Of a DNA stretch of 64,000 nt, positions 18,401 to 27,575 are shown in pieces. Position numbers and translations under genes: made by a program. Each line of letters opens with the position of its first letter. Within the stretch, counting starts at the first letter, position 1. The stretch comes from JACVRN01 sp036389255 (GTDB lineage: Bacteria; Acidobacteriota; Blastocatellia; Pyrinomonadales; Pyrinomonadaceae), in contig DASVQI010000036.1 of the NCBI GenBank assembly GCA_036389255.1, positions 124,001 to 188,000 of the forward strand. Direction: 5' to 3'. The notes beneath the pieces were generated by a model. That model was not told the origin of the DNA. It searched no databases and saw nothing but the letters and a program-made list of their open reading frames with translations.

Positions 18401-20049
18401 CCGAAGCCCTGCGCGGAGTTGCCGCTCAGCGTGCTATTGATAATCTCCAGCGCGTTGCCGTTATTGTAGACGACGCCGCCGTTCTGTACGGCGGTATTGC
18501 CGCTCAGCGTGCTATTGATAATCGTCATCGAACCGTTGTTGTAGACTCCGCCGCCGGAGCCGCCGGAAGCGTTGCCCGTGATGGCAACGCTCTTTAGCGC
18601 CAGCGTTCCACCGTTGAGGACGCCGCCGCCGTTGTTGCCCGCGCCAGCACTGCCGCCCGAGATAGTCAGGCCCGAAATCATCACGCCGGGGGAAGTTATC
18701 TCGAAGATGCGGAAGCCGGAGGCCGCAGGGTCGCGCCTGACGTTAAGTAAGTTAGCGCCCGGCCCCTGTATGGTCAGAGGCTTGTTGATGAGCAGCTCGC
18801 CGGAAGTGAGCGTTACTTGGCCGACTAACTGCGCGGAGATGAATATAGTGCCGCCGGGACAGGCGTCCTGAATCGCCTGTCGCAGAGAGCCCGCTCCACT
18901 GTCCGCGCCCGTGGTAACGCCGGGATTAAAGAAGCAGGGAGCCACTGAGGTCGTGTAAACGGCTGTATTGTTATCCTGATTCGAGTCCTGCGTGTCCGAC
19001 TTGGTCGTAGCCACGTTCGTATAGGTCGCGGACGAGCCCGCAGGAATGTGGCCTACCAGCTTGAAGACCGCGACTTCTCCGGCGGCAAAGCTTGCAATCG
19101 AGCAATTGATGGTTCCGCCTGCGCCTACGGCGGGCGTGGTACACGAGAAAGTAGGCCCGGAGGACTGCGTGAAAGAGACGAACGTCATGTCACCGGAAAG
19201 CGTGTCTTCCCATCCGGCGTTGACGGCGGCATCCGGCCCGATATTGCGCACCTCTATGGTGTAGGTTACGTCCGTATCGTCTTTTACCTCTGTGTCACTC
19301 CCGGTCTTGGAGATGCTCAGGTCGGCATTCGCCGTAGGAACGAAGACCGAGGCCGACGCGCTATCGTTCTCATCATTGATATCTATAGTGCCCGTTGTGC
19401 TGACTGTCGCAACGTTTGTGAAATAGGCGCCCTGCGGCGTCTCTGAAGGAATGTGAGCGACCAGCGTGAAGGATGCCGACTCGCCTGCGTCCAGAGTGCC
19501 GACGGTGCAGGTTATCTGGCCGGTATCGCCCGCGCTCGGCGTCGTGCAGCTAAAGGTAGGCCCGGTGTTCTGGGTCAAAGAGACGAACGTCATCGGTGAC
19601 AACTGCGAGTCATTAAGCATGCCCGCCGGCAGCGTGTCGTTCAGGGTGACAAGGGTGGCAGCCTCCGTCGAGCCGTTACTAACTACTATAGTAAAGGTCA
19701 CGTTTGAGTTTGCCCCGGCCGACTCGGTCGAAGCGCTCTTTGTTACGCTCAGGTCTGTCTCGCCGGCATCGAAAGGAGCCAGATAGCTCGCCAGCGAGGC
19801 AGGCAAAAGATGATAGCTGCTGACCCCCGACAGTAGACTTTTAACCGGAGAGATGCCGTATGAAAGCGTGGCCGCCCGCGTGCTCAATAACGGCAACAGG
19901 CAGATTCCAATAATAAGAGTTATCAGGACAAAAAGCGTGCGAAGCCTTCTCGCAGACCTGCCCGCTCTTTTAATATTTTTAGAGAGATTGTCCGGTTTGC
20001 TTTGAGCAGTGGTACAGATTAGCAAAGGACGACCCTGGGTAGACGACAT
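15406..20049 (-). CDS. Giant exported surface protein: DUF11, beta-helix, Ig-like, Calx-beta and DUF4214 domains
   Basis: 1547 residues. An N-terminal hydrophobic segment (about 37-60) acts as signal/anchor. Two DUF11-type repeats follow (about 97-210 and 240-360, each with GPTFSCTTP), then a right-handed beta-helix region rich in NNGSMTIINSTLSGN-like rungs (about 370-720). Next come cadherin/Big-like modules with ENTPLSVP and VLGNDTDIDN, about three Calx-beta repeats (DYTTVSQTITF, DYQSATGTLTF, CDYAMTAGTLRF), and two C-terminal DUF4214-like segments (NNFFVRQNYLDYLYREPD and LLYFAHLRRDPD). Such proteins are adhesive or S-layer-associated; the exact role is unknown. AAAGGGA lies 6 nt before the ATG. 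No frameshift is evident. Confidence 0.85.
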   Translation of the reverse strand: MSSTQGRPLLICTTAQSKPDNLSKNIKRAGRSARRLRTLFVLITLIIGICLLPLLSTRAATLSYGISPVKSLLSGVSSYHLLPASLASYLAPFDAGETDLSVTKSASTESAGANSNVTFTIVVSNGSTEAATLVTLNDTLPAGMLNDSQLSPMTFVSLTQNTGPTFSCTTPSAGDTGQITCTVGTLDAGESASFTLVAHIPSETPQGAYFTNVATVSTTGTIDINDENDSASASVFVPTANADLSISKTGSDTEVKDDTDVTYTIEVRNIGPDAAVNAGWEDTLSGDMTFVSFTQSSGPTFSCTTPAVGAGGTINCSIASFAAGEVAVFKLVGHIPAGSSATYTNVATTKSDTQDSNQDNNTAVYTTSVAPCFFNPGVTTGADSGAGSLRQAIQDACPGGTIFISAQLVGQVTLTSGELLINKPLTIQGPGANLLNVRRDPAASGFRIFEITSPGVMISGLTISGGSAGAGNNGGGVLNGGTLALKSVAITGNASGGSGGGVYNNGSMTIINSTLSGNTAVQNGGVVYNNGNALEIINSTLSGNSAQGFGGGLYVNNAATLTNVTVTNNRADSNDAGGETGGGIFVNSVAPLLKNTIVASNFRGSGPIADDINGGLVNNTSSFNLIGTGGSGGLTNSNSNQVNVANPRLGPLASNGGQTRTHALLPGSPALDGGSNALLPTDSFDVDNDSDTEETLPVDQRGAPFMRVTDAADANTIKTVDIGAFEAQVSVEDITDKVTNEDTPLSVPFFVGDAALITNVTVASSNTTLVPNSSANLSLTGTGSERTLQITPVANLSGTTTITVTVTGANGQSMTDTFLLTVNAVNDAPVAANDSYSTNENTPLSVPAPGVLGNDTDIDNASLTAIVVTNPSNGTLTLNANGSFLYTPNAGFAGTDSFTYKARDGSADSNTATVSITVNEGGTLQFNSATYSVQENGGNAVITITRTGGTNGTATVLFSTSNGTAGASDYTTVSQTITFNNGETSKTVNVPVTDDTLDEADETVNLTLSQPGGTGQLGSPSTAVLTILDNDASPGLSINDVSMSEGDSGTKNFVFTVTLSQASGQTVTVDYATANGTATAGSDYQSATGTLTFAPGDLTKTITVQVNGDTANEPNETFFVNLTNAQNAAISDNQGSGTITNDDATTIQFSLSNYQINEGAQNTPQGFASLAVEVVRGGDTSGAATVKYFTSDTSGGNECDQLTGQASQRCDYAMTAGTLRFAAGESSKTINIPIINDGYKEGNEFFSIQLQSPAGASLGSISQATLMIEDDDAVATTPQQNPYLNNNFFVRQNYLDYLYREPDTSGFNDWVGVLNNCGPEKGFLGAPPNCDRAHVVHGFFAAPEHINSGFLIYRMYEVGLGRLPRYSEFVPDMASLSGFGLSDAVKQQNLADYLEEFATKQEFVSRFSDSLQPSQAATLISKLEQTAGVTLPATATTNAGQPQQYGRQELINLRANGTFTVGQTLKAFVEQQPVYDISFPRGHVTLLYFAHLRRDPDLNDPNLVGWKDWVDVFTNGKPSAGIPPRDIHHLIFGFIYSEEYRKRFGAP

Positions 20050-20382
20050 GTAAATCCCTTTCAGTTATTTAATATGGAAACCTGTGGCGTTAGAGAGGAG
20101 TCAATCGAAAGCTTTGCGGGCTTAAAAGGTGGGAACCCATCGCCACAACAGACAGTAGCATGAAATCTACTGTCTGAACAAGTCATCAAATCAGGCTGCG
20201 GCGCAACTTGGACGCAAATGCAGGGGGCGTTGCCCGCCGACTGCCAGCTTGTCCAGCCGCCACGAGCCATGTTACTTTCTCTGTTTCCGATGAGGGCGGT
20301 TGTGCGCGCCTTAAGCATCTGGGAACAGAAAAGCTTGCGCCCGAAGAGACTTGCGGCCCGCCCCGGTTCGATTCCTCAAAAG
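20050..20382. other. Intergenic region before the polysaccharide cluster
   Basis: 333 bp between the divergent surface-protein gene and the first methyltransferase gene. It should carry both promoters, but I see no strong sigma70 match. The in-frame extension of the methyltransferase frame back to 20218 lacks a ribosome site and is treated as non-coding. Confidence 0.45.
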
Positions 20383-21282
20383 ATGTCTGAAGCCGCTTAC
20401 AACTTGAAGGAGCGCGTGCGCGCTTTCTGGCAGGCTAATCCCTGCGGCGTGAAGTTCGCGGACGCCGAGCCGGGCACGCGCCTCTTTTACGAGCGGGTCG
20501 AGCAGCATCGCTACCTGACGGAATGGCACATCCCCGAAGCTGCGGATTTTCAGGGCGCGCGCGGCCTGAAGGTCTTGGAGATTGGCTGCGGCCTCGGCAC
20601 GGACGGCGCGCAGTTCGCCGGCGCGGGCGCCGATTACACGGGCGTAGACTTAACGGAAGCGGCCATAGAGCTGGCGCAAAGACGCTTCGAGCTATTTGAT
20701 TTGAAGGGCAGTTTCGAGACGGCTGACGCTGAGAATCTACAGTTCGCGGACGCCTCCTTCGACATGGTCTACTCGCACGGCGTGCTTCATCACACGCCGG
20801 ATACCGAGCGTGCCGTGCGAGAGATTCATCGCGTGCTTAAGCCCGGCGGGCGGGCGGTCGTGATGCTCTATCACAGGGACTCTTATAACTACCGCGTCAA
20901 CATAGGCGTGCTCAGGCGCGCGGGCGCGCACCTTCTGAGAACCGGGGCGGGCGTGCACCTCGCGCATAAATTGACGGGCGAGTCTTTGGAGAACCTGCGA
21001 GAACACGCGCGCCGTCTTCGCTCCGATTCACAGAGCTATCTGAAGTCGGATGAATTTCTGAATCAGAATACGGACGGGGCCGGAAACCCGCTTGCGCGAG
21101 TCTATTCCAGACGGGAAGCGCGAGAGCTGTTTCGTGATTTCGCGGAAGTTGAGCTTCGCACATATTTCCTGCACAAGCGCTGGATGCCGTTGGTAGGAAG
21201 GCTTCTGCCGCGCTCTGTGGAATCCCGGCTGGCTTCTCGCTGGGGCTGGCATCTGTGGATTTACGCGCGCAAGGCAGTATGA
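20383..21282 (+). CDS. Class I SAM-dependent methyltransferase
   Basis: 299 residues. Motif I VLEIGCGLGTDGAQFA, the acidic strand YTGVDLTEAAIELA and post-I FDMVYSHGVLHHTPD identify a UbiE/Methyltransf_11-type fold; the C-terminal half (residues 150-299) probably selects the substrate. First gene of a 12-gene rightward polysaccharide cluster, so a sugar or lipid-linked intermediate is a likely substrate (inference from context). The start is placed at ATG 20383 because similarity-like sequence begins with SEAAYNLKERVRAFW. Confidence 0.8.
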   Translation: MSEAAYNLKERVRAFWQANPCGVKFADAEPGTRLFYERVEQHRYLTEWHIPEAADFQGARGLKVLEIGCGLGTDGAQFAGAGADYTGVDLTEAAIELAQRRFELFDLKGSFETADAENLQFADASFDMVYSHGVLHHTPDTERAVREIHRVLKPGGRAVVMLYHRDSYNYRVNIGVLRRAGAHLLRTGAGVHLAHKLTGESLENLREHARRLRSDSQSYLKSDEFLNQNTDGAGNPLARVYSRREARELFRDFAEVELRTYFLHKRWMPLVGRLLPRSVESRLASRWGWHLWIYARKAV

Positions 21283-21298
21283 AAGAGGGCAGACTAGA

Positions 21299-22291
21299 TT
21301 GACTGAGAGAAGAGAGATTCTTGTCACGGGCGGCGCGGGCTTCATAGGCTCGCATCTGGTGGATAAGCTTCTGAGTGAAGACTTGTGGCGCGTGACCGTC
21401 GTGGACGATTTCAATAACTTTTACTCGCCCGTCATCAAGCGCGAGAACGTGCGCGCGCACTTTCAGAACCCTTCGTACCGGCTGGTCGAGGCGGACATAC
21501 GCGACCGTGAAGCCTTAAGGCGGCTCTTTGACGAGACGAAGTTTCAGGTAATCGTTCACCTAGCCGCGCGCGCAGGCGTGCGCCCCTCTCTGGCGGAGCC
21601 GCAGCTTTACAACGAGACGAACGTGACCGGCACGCTCAACCTTCTGGAACTGGCGCGGACACACAAAATCCCTCAGTTCGTCTTCGGCTCTTCGTCCTCC
21701 GTCTACGGCATCAACGCGAAAGTCCCTTTCAGTGAAGAAGACCCTACGCGCTCGCCCATCTCGCCTTATGCTGCCACGAAGGCTGCGGGCGAGTTGCTCT
21801 GCCACACCTACACGCATCTTTACGGGATACGCGCGGTGGCGCTTCGCTTCTTTACGGTTTACGGAGCGCGTCAACGCCCAGACCTTGCGATTCACAAGTT
21901 CGCGCAACTGATTGACCGAGGCAAGCCGATTCCCGTCTTCGGGGACGGCACGACAAGACGCGACTACACTTATATAGACGACATTATACAGGGCGTGCGC
22001 GCCGCCATTGATTACACCGGGAGCGATTACGAAGCCATAAATCTGGGCGAGTCGCGCACGGTGGAGCTGAACGAGCTGATAGGGATACTGGAAGATGCTC
22101 TGGGAAAGCGGGCCGTCGTAGACCGCCAGCCCGCGCAGCCGGGCGACGTGCCGCAGACTTTCGCGGACATCACAAAGGCGCGGCAACTTCTCGGCTATGA
22201 CCCGCAGACGCAGATTGAAGAGGGCATACGCCGCTTCATAGAATGGTTTCAGCTTGATAGGAGAAAGTTGACCGAAGCCATCACTCGCTGA
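21299..22291 (+). CDS. NAD-dependent sugar epimerase/dehydratase (GalE / UDP-glucuronate 4-epimerase-like)
   Basis: Extended SDR enzyme of 330 residues: NAD-binding ILVTGGAGFIGSHLVDKL, VHLAARAGVRPSL, catalytic Ser in FGSSSSVYG, and the YAATK catalytic Tyr/Lys pair, followed by ALRFFTVYGARQRPD. The HLAARAGVRPSLAEP and SPYAATKAAGE features fit UDP-glucuronate/UDP-GlcNAc 4-epimerases. It supplies a nucleotide sugar for the surrounding cluster. The start is a TTG at 21299 with AGAGGG upstream; no ATG is available before the Rossmann motif. Confidence 0.86.
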   Translation: MTERREILVTGGAGFIGSHLVDKLLSEDLWRVTVVDDFNNFYSPVIKRENVRAHFQNPSYRLVEADIRDREALRRLFDETKFQVIVHLAARAGVRPSLAEPQLYNETNVTGTLNLLELARTHKIPQFVFGSSSSVYGINAKVPFSEEDPTRSPISPYAATKAAGELLCHTYTHLYGIRAVALRFFTVYGARQRPDLAIHKFAQLIDRGKPIPVFGDGTTRRDYTYIDDIIQGVRAAIDYTGSDYEAINLGESRTVELNELIGILEDALGKRAVVDRQPAQPGDVPQTFADITKARQLLGYDPQTQIEEGIRRFIEWFQLDRRKLTEAITR

Positions 22292-22322
22292 CTTTTCTAT
22301 CCCAGTTTGAATCTAACTTTTT

Positions 22323-23270
22323 ATGCTCCTCTCTGTAGTCATTCCCTGCTTTAACGAAGAGCTTGTGATACGGGAGACGCACAGACGCATGACAGGCGTG
22401 CTGGGCGCTCTCGCCGGTCTGGAGTACGAGCTGATTTATGTGGATGACGGGAGCCGTGACCGGACGGCGCAGATACTCGGAGAGCTGCAACGCGAGCACG
22501 AGCGAGTGCGCGTGATTCGACTGTCGCGCAACTTCGGGCACCAGATTGCCGTGACCGCCGGGCTAGAATCTGCGGCGGGCGATGCTGTGGTAATCATTGA
22601 CGCAGACCTGCAAGACCCGCCCGAAGTCATAAGCGACATGCTTGAAAAGTGGCGCGAAGGATTTCACGTAGCCTACGGCCTGCGAACCGAGCGAACGGGC
22701 GAGACGCGCTTTAAGCTCTGGACGGCCAAAACCTTTTACCGCTTAATCAATAGACTCTCGGACACGGAGATTCCTCTGGACACGGGCGACTTTCGTTTGA
22801 TGGATAGAAAGGTTGTGGACGCGCTGCTCAAGATGCCAGAGCGTGACCGCTTCCTGCGCGGTATGGTTAGCTGGATAGGCTTCAGGCAAGCGCCCGTTCA
22901 GTACAGGCGCGAGCCGCGCTTCGGGGGCCAGAGCAAGTATCCTCTGATGAAGATGGTGCGCTTTGCCACGGACGGCATCCTGAGTTTCTCCATAGTCCCC
23001 TTGAAACTGGCCGTCTGGATTGGGTTCGCGGCAATCGGGCTGGCGACTGCGGGAATCATCCTCGCCGTCATGGAGCGCGTCTACAGGCTCTACGACATAA
23101 ACATCGGGCGCGGCTGGGCCTCTCTCTTCATCGCCGTGCTTTTTATGGGAGGCGTTCAGCTATTGACTCTGGGAATCATAGGCGAGTACCTCGGCAGGAT
23201 TTACACGGAGGTCAAGCGTCGCCCGCTCTACGTTGTGCAGGAGCGTCTGGGGTTCGATAAGAAAAGATGA
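22323..23270 (+). CDS. Family 2 glycosyltransferase, polyprenyl-phosphate type, two C-terminal TM helices
   Basis: 315 residues. GT2 signature: LLSVVIPCFNEE, VDDGSRDRTA, and DADLQDPPE, with the DTGDFRLMDRKVV loop typical of bactoprenol glycosyl/dolichol-phosphate mannose synthase relatives. Two membrane helices follow (about 220-245 and 258-282). It would load a sugar on undecaprenyl phosphate on the cytosolic face, giving a donor for the adjacent GT39 enzyme, whose gene overlaps by 4 bp. Translational coupling is likely. Confidence 0.87.
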   Translation: MLLSVVIPCFNEELVIRETHRRMTGVLGALAGLEYELIYVDDGSRDRTAQILGELQREHERVRVIRLSRNFGHQIAVTAGLESAAGDAVVIIDADLQDPPEVISDMLEKWREGFHVAYGLRTERTGETRFKLWTAKTFYRLINRLSDTEIPLDTGDFRLMDRKVVDALLKMPERDRFLRGMVSWIGFRQAPVQYRREPRFGGQSKYPLMKMVRFATDGILSFSIVPLKLAVWIGFAAIGLATAGIILAVMERVYRLYDINIGRGWASLFIAVLFMGGVQLLTLGIIGEYLGRIYTEVKRRPLYVVQERLGFDKKR

Positions 23271-24688
23271 GATTGAAAGCGCAGCAAGTCATCAATAGCA
23301 GGGCGGGGCGCAAGGTTGCGCTCGGCCTTTTGTTGATAGTCCTGCTGTCATTGTCCGTGCGCGCTCTGACGGCTCAATTTCTTGCGGAGCGACTGACGGA
23401 CGCGGGCTGGTTTCAGTACGGCTCATATAAAATCTTTGACGAGCGGGCGCAGGCTATACTGGACGGAAGAGAATCTTTCTTCATGATTCCCGATTCGTCG
23501 CGGACGGACTTGATTCAGTACCCGCCCGCTTTCCCCGTCTGGGTGGCCTTCATCTACGGCGTGACGAATGACCGTTCCGCCCGTGCGGTGCTCGGCGTTC
23601 ACTGGTGGCTCGACGCGCTGATTATGCCTATGCTGATAACGGGGCTCGGCGTGACCGCGTACGGATGGCGCGCCGGGATGGCGGCGGGCGTGCTTTGCGC
23701 GCTTTCACCGCTTCTGGCCTTCTACGGTGTGACGCCTTCGTCGGACGCGCCTACGACTTGGCTGGTGCTGGCCGCCATGTGGGTGCTTCTGGTCGCCGCC
23801 AAAAGGCAGAGCTTGCGGCTGGCGCTAGTGTCGGGGCTGTTGCTCGGAGCGGCCTGCTGGTTTCGAGTCAATCCGCTCTTTGTAGTCTTCTTCTGGGCTC
23901 TGGCGCTCGCGCTGTTCGTGCGCGCGAGTTGGCGCGTGCGCGCACGCCTTAGCCTCGCCGCGCTTTTGGGCACGCTCATTCTGGTTGCGCCGATTCCGGT
24001 ACGCAACTGGGTTGTCTTTAACGAGTTTGTCCTGACGGGCCTGAACGTAGGCTCTAACTTCTGGGAAGGATTGGGCGAGACGGAGTACGGCAGAAGCCTC
24101 GGCTTTGAGTTTGGCGACCAGTTGATGGTGGAGCAGGAGCGCGCAGCGTTGGGGCTCGCGCAGGACTTTCCCATCACGCCCGTCTGGCCGGACGGAATCC
24201 GCCGCGACCGCGAGCGCGCGCGCAAGTCGCTAAACGTTATAGCCGCGCATCCGGTCTGGTACGCGGGCGTCATGCTGAAGCGCATGGGCTGGATGCTGAA
24301 GATGGCCGGAGAGCCGGGGCCTTACTACGGGAGTTCGGGGATTAATTGTACGAGCAGAAAATGTCTGCCTGTAAGCTGGCAGGGCGGCGTCACGGCCCTC
24401 GCGGTCAACCTGCTCGGCATGTTGCAGAGCGTCTATCGCTACGCAGCGCTTCCGCTCATGGCAGGTGGCATCTGGCTTGGCTTCAGGCGCGCGCGAGTGA
24501 TGACGATGCTTCTGCTTGCGACCGTCTTCTATTATCTTGTGCCGGGCACGGCGGCGCACACGGAGATAAGATACGTGCTGCCCATGCACGGCGTACTGGT
24601 GGTCTTTGCCGGGCTCGCGGTCGTGCAGCTAATCGAAGCTTTTAAGAGCGTGAATAAAAGAGAGAAGGTAAGCGAACAGACTATATGA
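23267..24688 (+). CDS. GT39/ArnT-like membrane glycosyltransferase
   Basis: 473 residues, at least eight hydrophobic helices. The N-terminal loop with FDERAQAILDGRESFF and the conserved YPPAFPVWVAFIYG motif are typical of PMT/ArnT-type enzymes that transfer a sugar from a polyprenyl-phosphate donor on the periplasmic side. It overlaps the GT2 gene upstream and the methyltransferase gene downstream by 4 bp each, so the three are translationally coupled. The upstream GT2 enzyme plausibly provides its donor. Confidence 0.8.
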   Translation: MRLKAQQVINSRAGRKVALGLLLIVLLSLSVRALTAQFLAERLTDAGWFQYGSYKIFDERAQAILDGRESFFMIPDSSRTDLIQYPPAFPVWVAFIYGVTNDRSARAVLGVHWWLDALIMPMLITGLGVTAYGWRAGMAAGVLCALSPLLAFYGVTPSSDAPTTWLVLAAMWVLLVAAKRQSLRLALVSGLLLGAACWFRVNPLFVVFFWALALALFVRASWRVRARLSLAALLGTLILVAPIPVRNWVVFNEFVLTGLNVGSNFWEGLGETEYGRSLGFEFGDQLMVEQERAALGLAQDFPITPVWPDGIRRDRERARKSLNVIAAHPVWYAGVMLKRMGWMLKMAGEPGPYYGSSGINCTSRKCLPVSWQGGVTALAVNLLGMLQSVYRYAALPLMAGGIWLGFRRARVMTMLLLATVFYYLVPGTAAHTEIRYVLPMHGVLVVFAGLAVVQLIEAFKSVNKREKVSEQTI

Positions 24689-25683
24689 AGAAGAAGCTGA
24701 TGCAGTATCTGGCCTGTCCGTCCTGCGTGGGCGCGCTTGAGCTTTCCGAGGGGAAGACTGAAGGCGTGGAGATTTTAGAGGGCGAGCTTAGTTGCGAGGC
24801 TTGCAACCGCCGTTACCAGATTGTGCGAGGCGTGCCGCGCTTCGCCAACCTGAGCGAAGTGGAAGAGGACAAGGCCGCGACCGCTTCCAGCTTCGGCTGG
24901 GAGTGGCAGCATTTTACGCAGAAGGACGAGCGATACGGCGAGCAGATGCTGGGCTGGATTGACCCCGTCAAACCGGAATTCTTTAAGGACAAGGTGGTGC
25001 TCGACGGCGGCTGCGGCAAGGGCCGCCACATGCAGCTCGCTGCCCACTGGGGCGCGCGCGATGTCGTAGGCATAGATTTAAGCGACGCAGTGGAATCGGC
25101 CTTCGCCGCCTCCAAAGGCTCCGAGAACATGCACGTCGTGCAGGCAGACCTCTGCCAGCTTCCCCTGAAGCGGGTCTTCGACTACGCCTACACGATTGGC
25201 GTCATACATCACCTGCTTGACCCGAGCATTGGATTTAAGTCGCTCGCGTCCAAGGTGAAGCCGGGAGGCAAGTTCTCCGTCTGGGTCTACGGCGCGGAGA
25301 ATAACAGATGGATTGTGAAGCTAATCAGCCCCTTGCGCGAGCGTTTCACCTCTCGCATGAACCGGCGCGCGCTGCTTCATCTCTCTAAATTGCCGACCGC
25401 AGCCGTCTACGCCGCATCCAAGCTCATCTACGGCCCCTTGAATCGGACGGGCGGCGGTGCTGCGCTGGCGCGACATTTATTCTACAATGACTACATGAAC
25501 ACCATTTCCGGGTTCGGCTGGCGCGAGCAGCACACTATAGTCTTTGACCATCTGGTAGCGCCGACCGCCAACTACGTCACGCGCGAGGAGTTCGAGAAAT
25601 GGTGGAGCGACGTTGGGGCGACCGATGTCGTCATAGGCTGGCATAATAAGAATAGCTGGCGCGGCACGGGCCAGATTAATTAG
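24685..25683 (+). CDS. SAM-dependent methyltransferase with N-terminal Trm112-like zinc segment
   Basis: 332 residues. The first 50 residues carry a Trm112p-like four-Cys unit (LACPSCVGAL ... LSCEACNRRYQIVRGVPRF). A class I methyltransferase core follows with motif I VVLDGGCGKGRHMQLAA, VVGIDLSDAVE and YTIGVIHHLLDP. The family is frequent in lipopolysaccharide and exopolysaccharide clusters. The start ATG overlaps the preceding gene's stop (4 bp). Confidence 0.82.
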   Translation: MKKKLMQYLACPSCVGALELSEGKTEGVEILEGELSCEACNRRYQIVRGVPRFANLSEVEEDKAATASSFGWEWQHFTQKDERYGEQMLGWIDPVKPEFFKDKVVLDGGCGKGRHMQLAAHWGARDVVGIDLSDAVESAFAASKGSENMHVVQADLCQLPLKRVFDYAYTIGVIHHLLDPSIGFKSLASKVKPGGKFSVWVYGAENNRWIVKLISPLRERFTSRMNRRALLHLSKLPTAAVYAASKLIYGPLNRTGGGAALARHLFYNDYMNTISGFGWREQHTIVFDHLVAPTANYVTREEFEKWWSDVGATDVVIGWHNKNSWRGTGQIN

Positions 25684-25691
25684 CCGAAAGG

Positions 25692-26489
25692 GTGAACGCT
25701 TCAAGGATGTCCAGCGCAGTAAACGATGCGGGAAAAGAGCTGCCGCGCGAGATGATGCAGCACACCTACGCGATTCTCTACGAAGTGGAGGGCTCGCACT
25801 GGTGGTACATTGGCCGCCGCCGCATCATCAGTGGCTTCGTGCGAGAGATTTGCAGCCGCATAAAGGAGCGCCGCCCGAAGATTTTGGACGTGGGCTGCGG
25901 CACGGGCGCCAACCTCGTCATGCTCGGAGAATTCGGAGAAGCCCACGGGATTGATGTCTCGGAAGACGCCCTCTCATTCTGCCGCGAGCGGGGGCTTAAG
26001 AACGTACAACACGGCGCGGCTGAAGATTTGCCCTTCGAGGACGGCACCTTCGATTTAGTCACGGCGCTCGACGTGGTAGAGCATCTGGACGACGACGCGG
26101 CTGGCCTCAGAGAGTTTCGCCGTGTGCTTCGGCCTGACGGGCGCATACTGCTCTTCGTCCCGGCCTTCATGTTCCTGTGGGGAGTGCAGGACGACGTCAG
26201 CCACCACAGGCGGCGCTACACCCTGCCGGAGCTTTTGAAGATAGTGCGCGAGGCGGGCTTTGAGATTGAGCGCTCAACCTACGCGAACATCAGCTTCTTT
26301 CTTCCAATCCTGCTGGTTCGCAAGTTTATGCGCCTGACGGGCATTCGCACGGAAACCGAGAACAGCATAGGCATCTCCGCCATGAACGGCATCTTGGGAC
26401 GCATCTTCGGCGCGGAAAGCTCCCTGTTGCGCCGCATGAATCTGCCCTTCGGCGTCTCCGCGCTCTGCGTCGCGCGTAAAGTGGAATAG
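25692..26489 (+). CDS. Class I SAM-dependent methyltransferase
   Basis: 265 residues; motif I ILDVGCGTGANLVML, HGIDVSEDALSFC, post-I FDLVTALDVVEHLDDD and a long substrate domain with VQDDVSHHRRRYTLPELL, a pattern seen in polysaccharide and lipid methyltransferases. The N-terminal HWWYIGRRRII supports this subfamily. The start is uncertain: GTG 25692 or ATG 25707, neither ideally placed relative to the AAAGGG upstream. The gene is 8 bp from the previous one and 0 bp from the next, so it is part of one operon. Confidence 0.8.
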   Translation: MNASRMSSAVNDAGKELPREMMQHTYAILYEVEGSHWWYIGRRRIISGFVREICSRIKERRPKILDVGCGTGANLVMLGEFGEAHGIDVSEDALSFCRERGLKNVQHGAAEDLPFEDGTFDLVTALDVVEHLDDDAAGLREFRRVLRPDGRILLFVPAFMFLWGVQDDVSHHRRRYTLPELLKIVREAGFEIERSTYANISFFLPILLVRKFMRLTGIRTETENSIGISAMNGILGRIFGAESSLLRRMNLPFGVSALCVARKVE

Positions 26490-27572
26490 ATGAAAAACTA
26501 CGACGAAGAAGAGACTTTATTAAGCGACACTCGCGCGCAAACGAGCGACGGGAGAGGCGCGAAAGCGCCCGACATCTCCGTATTCCTGCCCGTCTTCAAC
26601 GAAGAGCCCAACCTGCGCCCGCTTCACGCCAAGCTTGACGAGGCGCTCAGAAAGCTGGGGCGTACCGCCGAGATTATCTACGTTGACGACGGCTCTTCGG
26701 ACGGCAGCCTTGAGATTTTGCGCGGCCTCGCTCGCATAGACTCGCGCGTGCGCGTCGTCGCGCTTCGCAGAAACTACGGCCAGACGGCTGCGATGGCCGC
26801 AGGCATTGATGCCGCCACGGGGCGCGTGCTTATCCCTATGGACGCGGATTTACAGAACGACCCGGCGGACATCGTTCGGCTGTTGGAGAAGCTGGACGAA
26901 GGCTACGACGTGGTGTCGGGCTGGCGCAAGAATCGCCAGGACACTTTGATTACACGTAAGATTCCTTCGATGATAGCCAACCGCATCATCTCTTGGATTG
27001 GCGGCGTGCCGCTTCACGATTACGGCTGTTCTTTGAAAGCCTACCGCCGTGAGTCCCTTGAAGACGTGCGGCTCTACGGCGAGATGCACCGCTTCATCCC
27101 CATCTACGCTTCATGGGCGGGCGCTCGCGTGACGGAGATTCCCGTAGAGCATCACCCGCGCACGATGGGAAAGTCCAAGTACGGCCTGTCGCGCACGCTC
27201 AAGGTAGTGCTAGACCTGATGACCATCAAGTTCATGGCGTCGTACCAGACCAAGCCCATATACGTATTCGGCACGTTCGGCATCTGTGCCTTCATCATCT
27301 CTATGCTGGCGGGGCTTTACGCGGTCTTTCTGAAAATCTTCCACCGCGCCGATTTTGTGCAGACGCCGCTCCCGATTCTGACCGTGGTGATGTTCGCCGT
27401 GGGCGTGCAGTTTCTACTGATGGGACTCTTGGCGGAGATGCTCGTCAGAACGTATCATGAATCTCAGGCCAAGCGCGTCTACGCCGTGCGCGACCGCTTC
27501 GGGTTCGGCAGCCGCCCCGCAGCCGAGAGCCAGACGACGGAAGACGACACCACGCTCGCTGGAAGAACCTGA
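26490..27572 (+). CDS. Family 2 glycosyltransferase with C-terminal membrane helices
   Basis: 360 residues. After a charged N-terminal tail, the GT2 core has ISVFLPVFNEE, VDDGSSDGSLEIL, MDADLQNDPAD and the acceptor-side HDYGCSLKAYRRE. Two membrane helices lie near residues 252-280 and 292-318. It belongs to the undecaprenyl-phosphate glycosyltransferase group (ArnC/GtrB-like) and is a second such enzyme in the cluster, probably with another sugar. Its ATG immediately follows the stop codon of the methyltransferase gene. Confidence 0.85.
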   Translation: MKNYDEEETLLSDTRAQTSDGRGAKAPDISVFLPVFNEEPNLRPLHAKLDEALRKLGRTAEIIYVDDGSSDGSLEILRGLARIDSRVRVVALRRNYGQTAAMAAGIDAATGRVLIPMDADLQNDPADIVRLLEKLDEGYDVVSGWRKNRQDTLITRKIPSMIANRIISWIGGVPLHDYGCSLKAYRRESLEDVRLYGEMHRFIPIYASWAGARVTEIPVEHHPRTMGKSKYGLSRTLKVVLDLMTIKFMASYQTKPIYVFGTFGICAFIISMLAGLYAVFLKIFHRADFVQTPLPILTVVMFAVGVQFLLMGLLAEMLVRTYHESQAKRVYAVRDRFGFGSRPAAESQTTEDDTTLAGRT

Positions 27573-27575
27573 AAG

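Noticed and set aside
20362..20376. GGTTCGATTCC looks like a tRNA T-loop
   Set aside because: The flanking bases cannot form a T stem or an acceptor stem; it is just upstream of the methyltransferase start.
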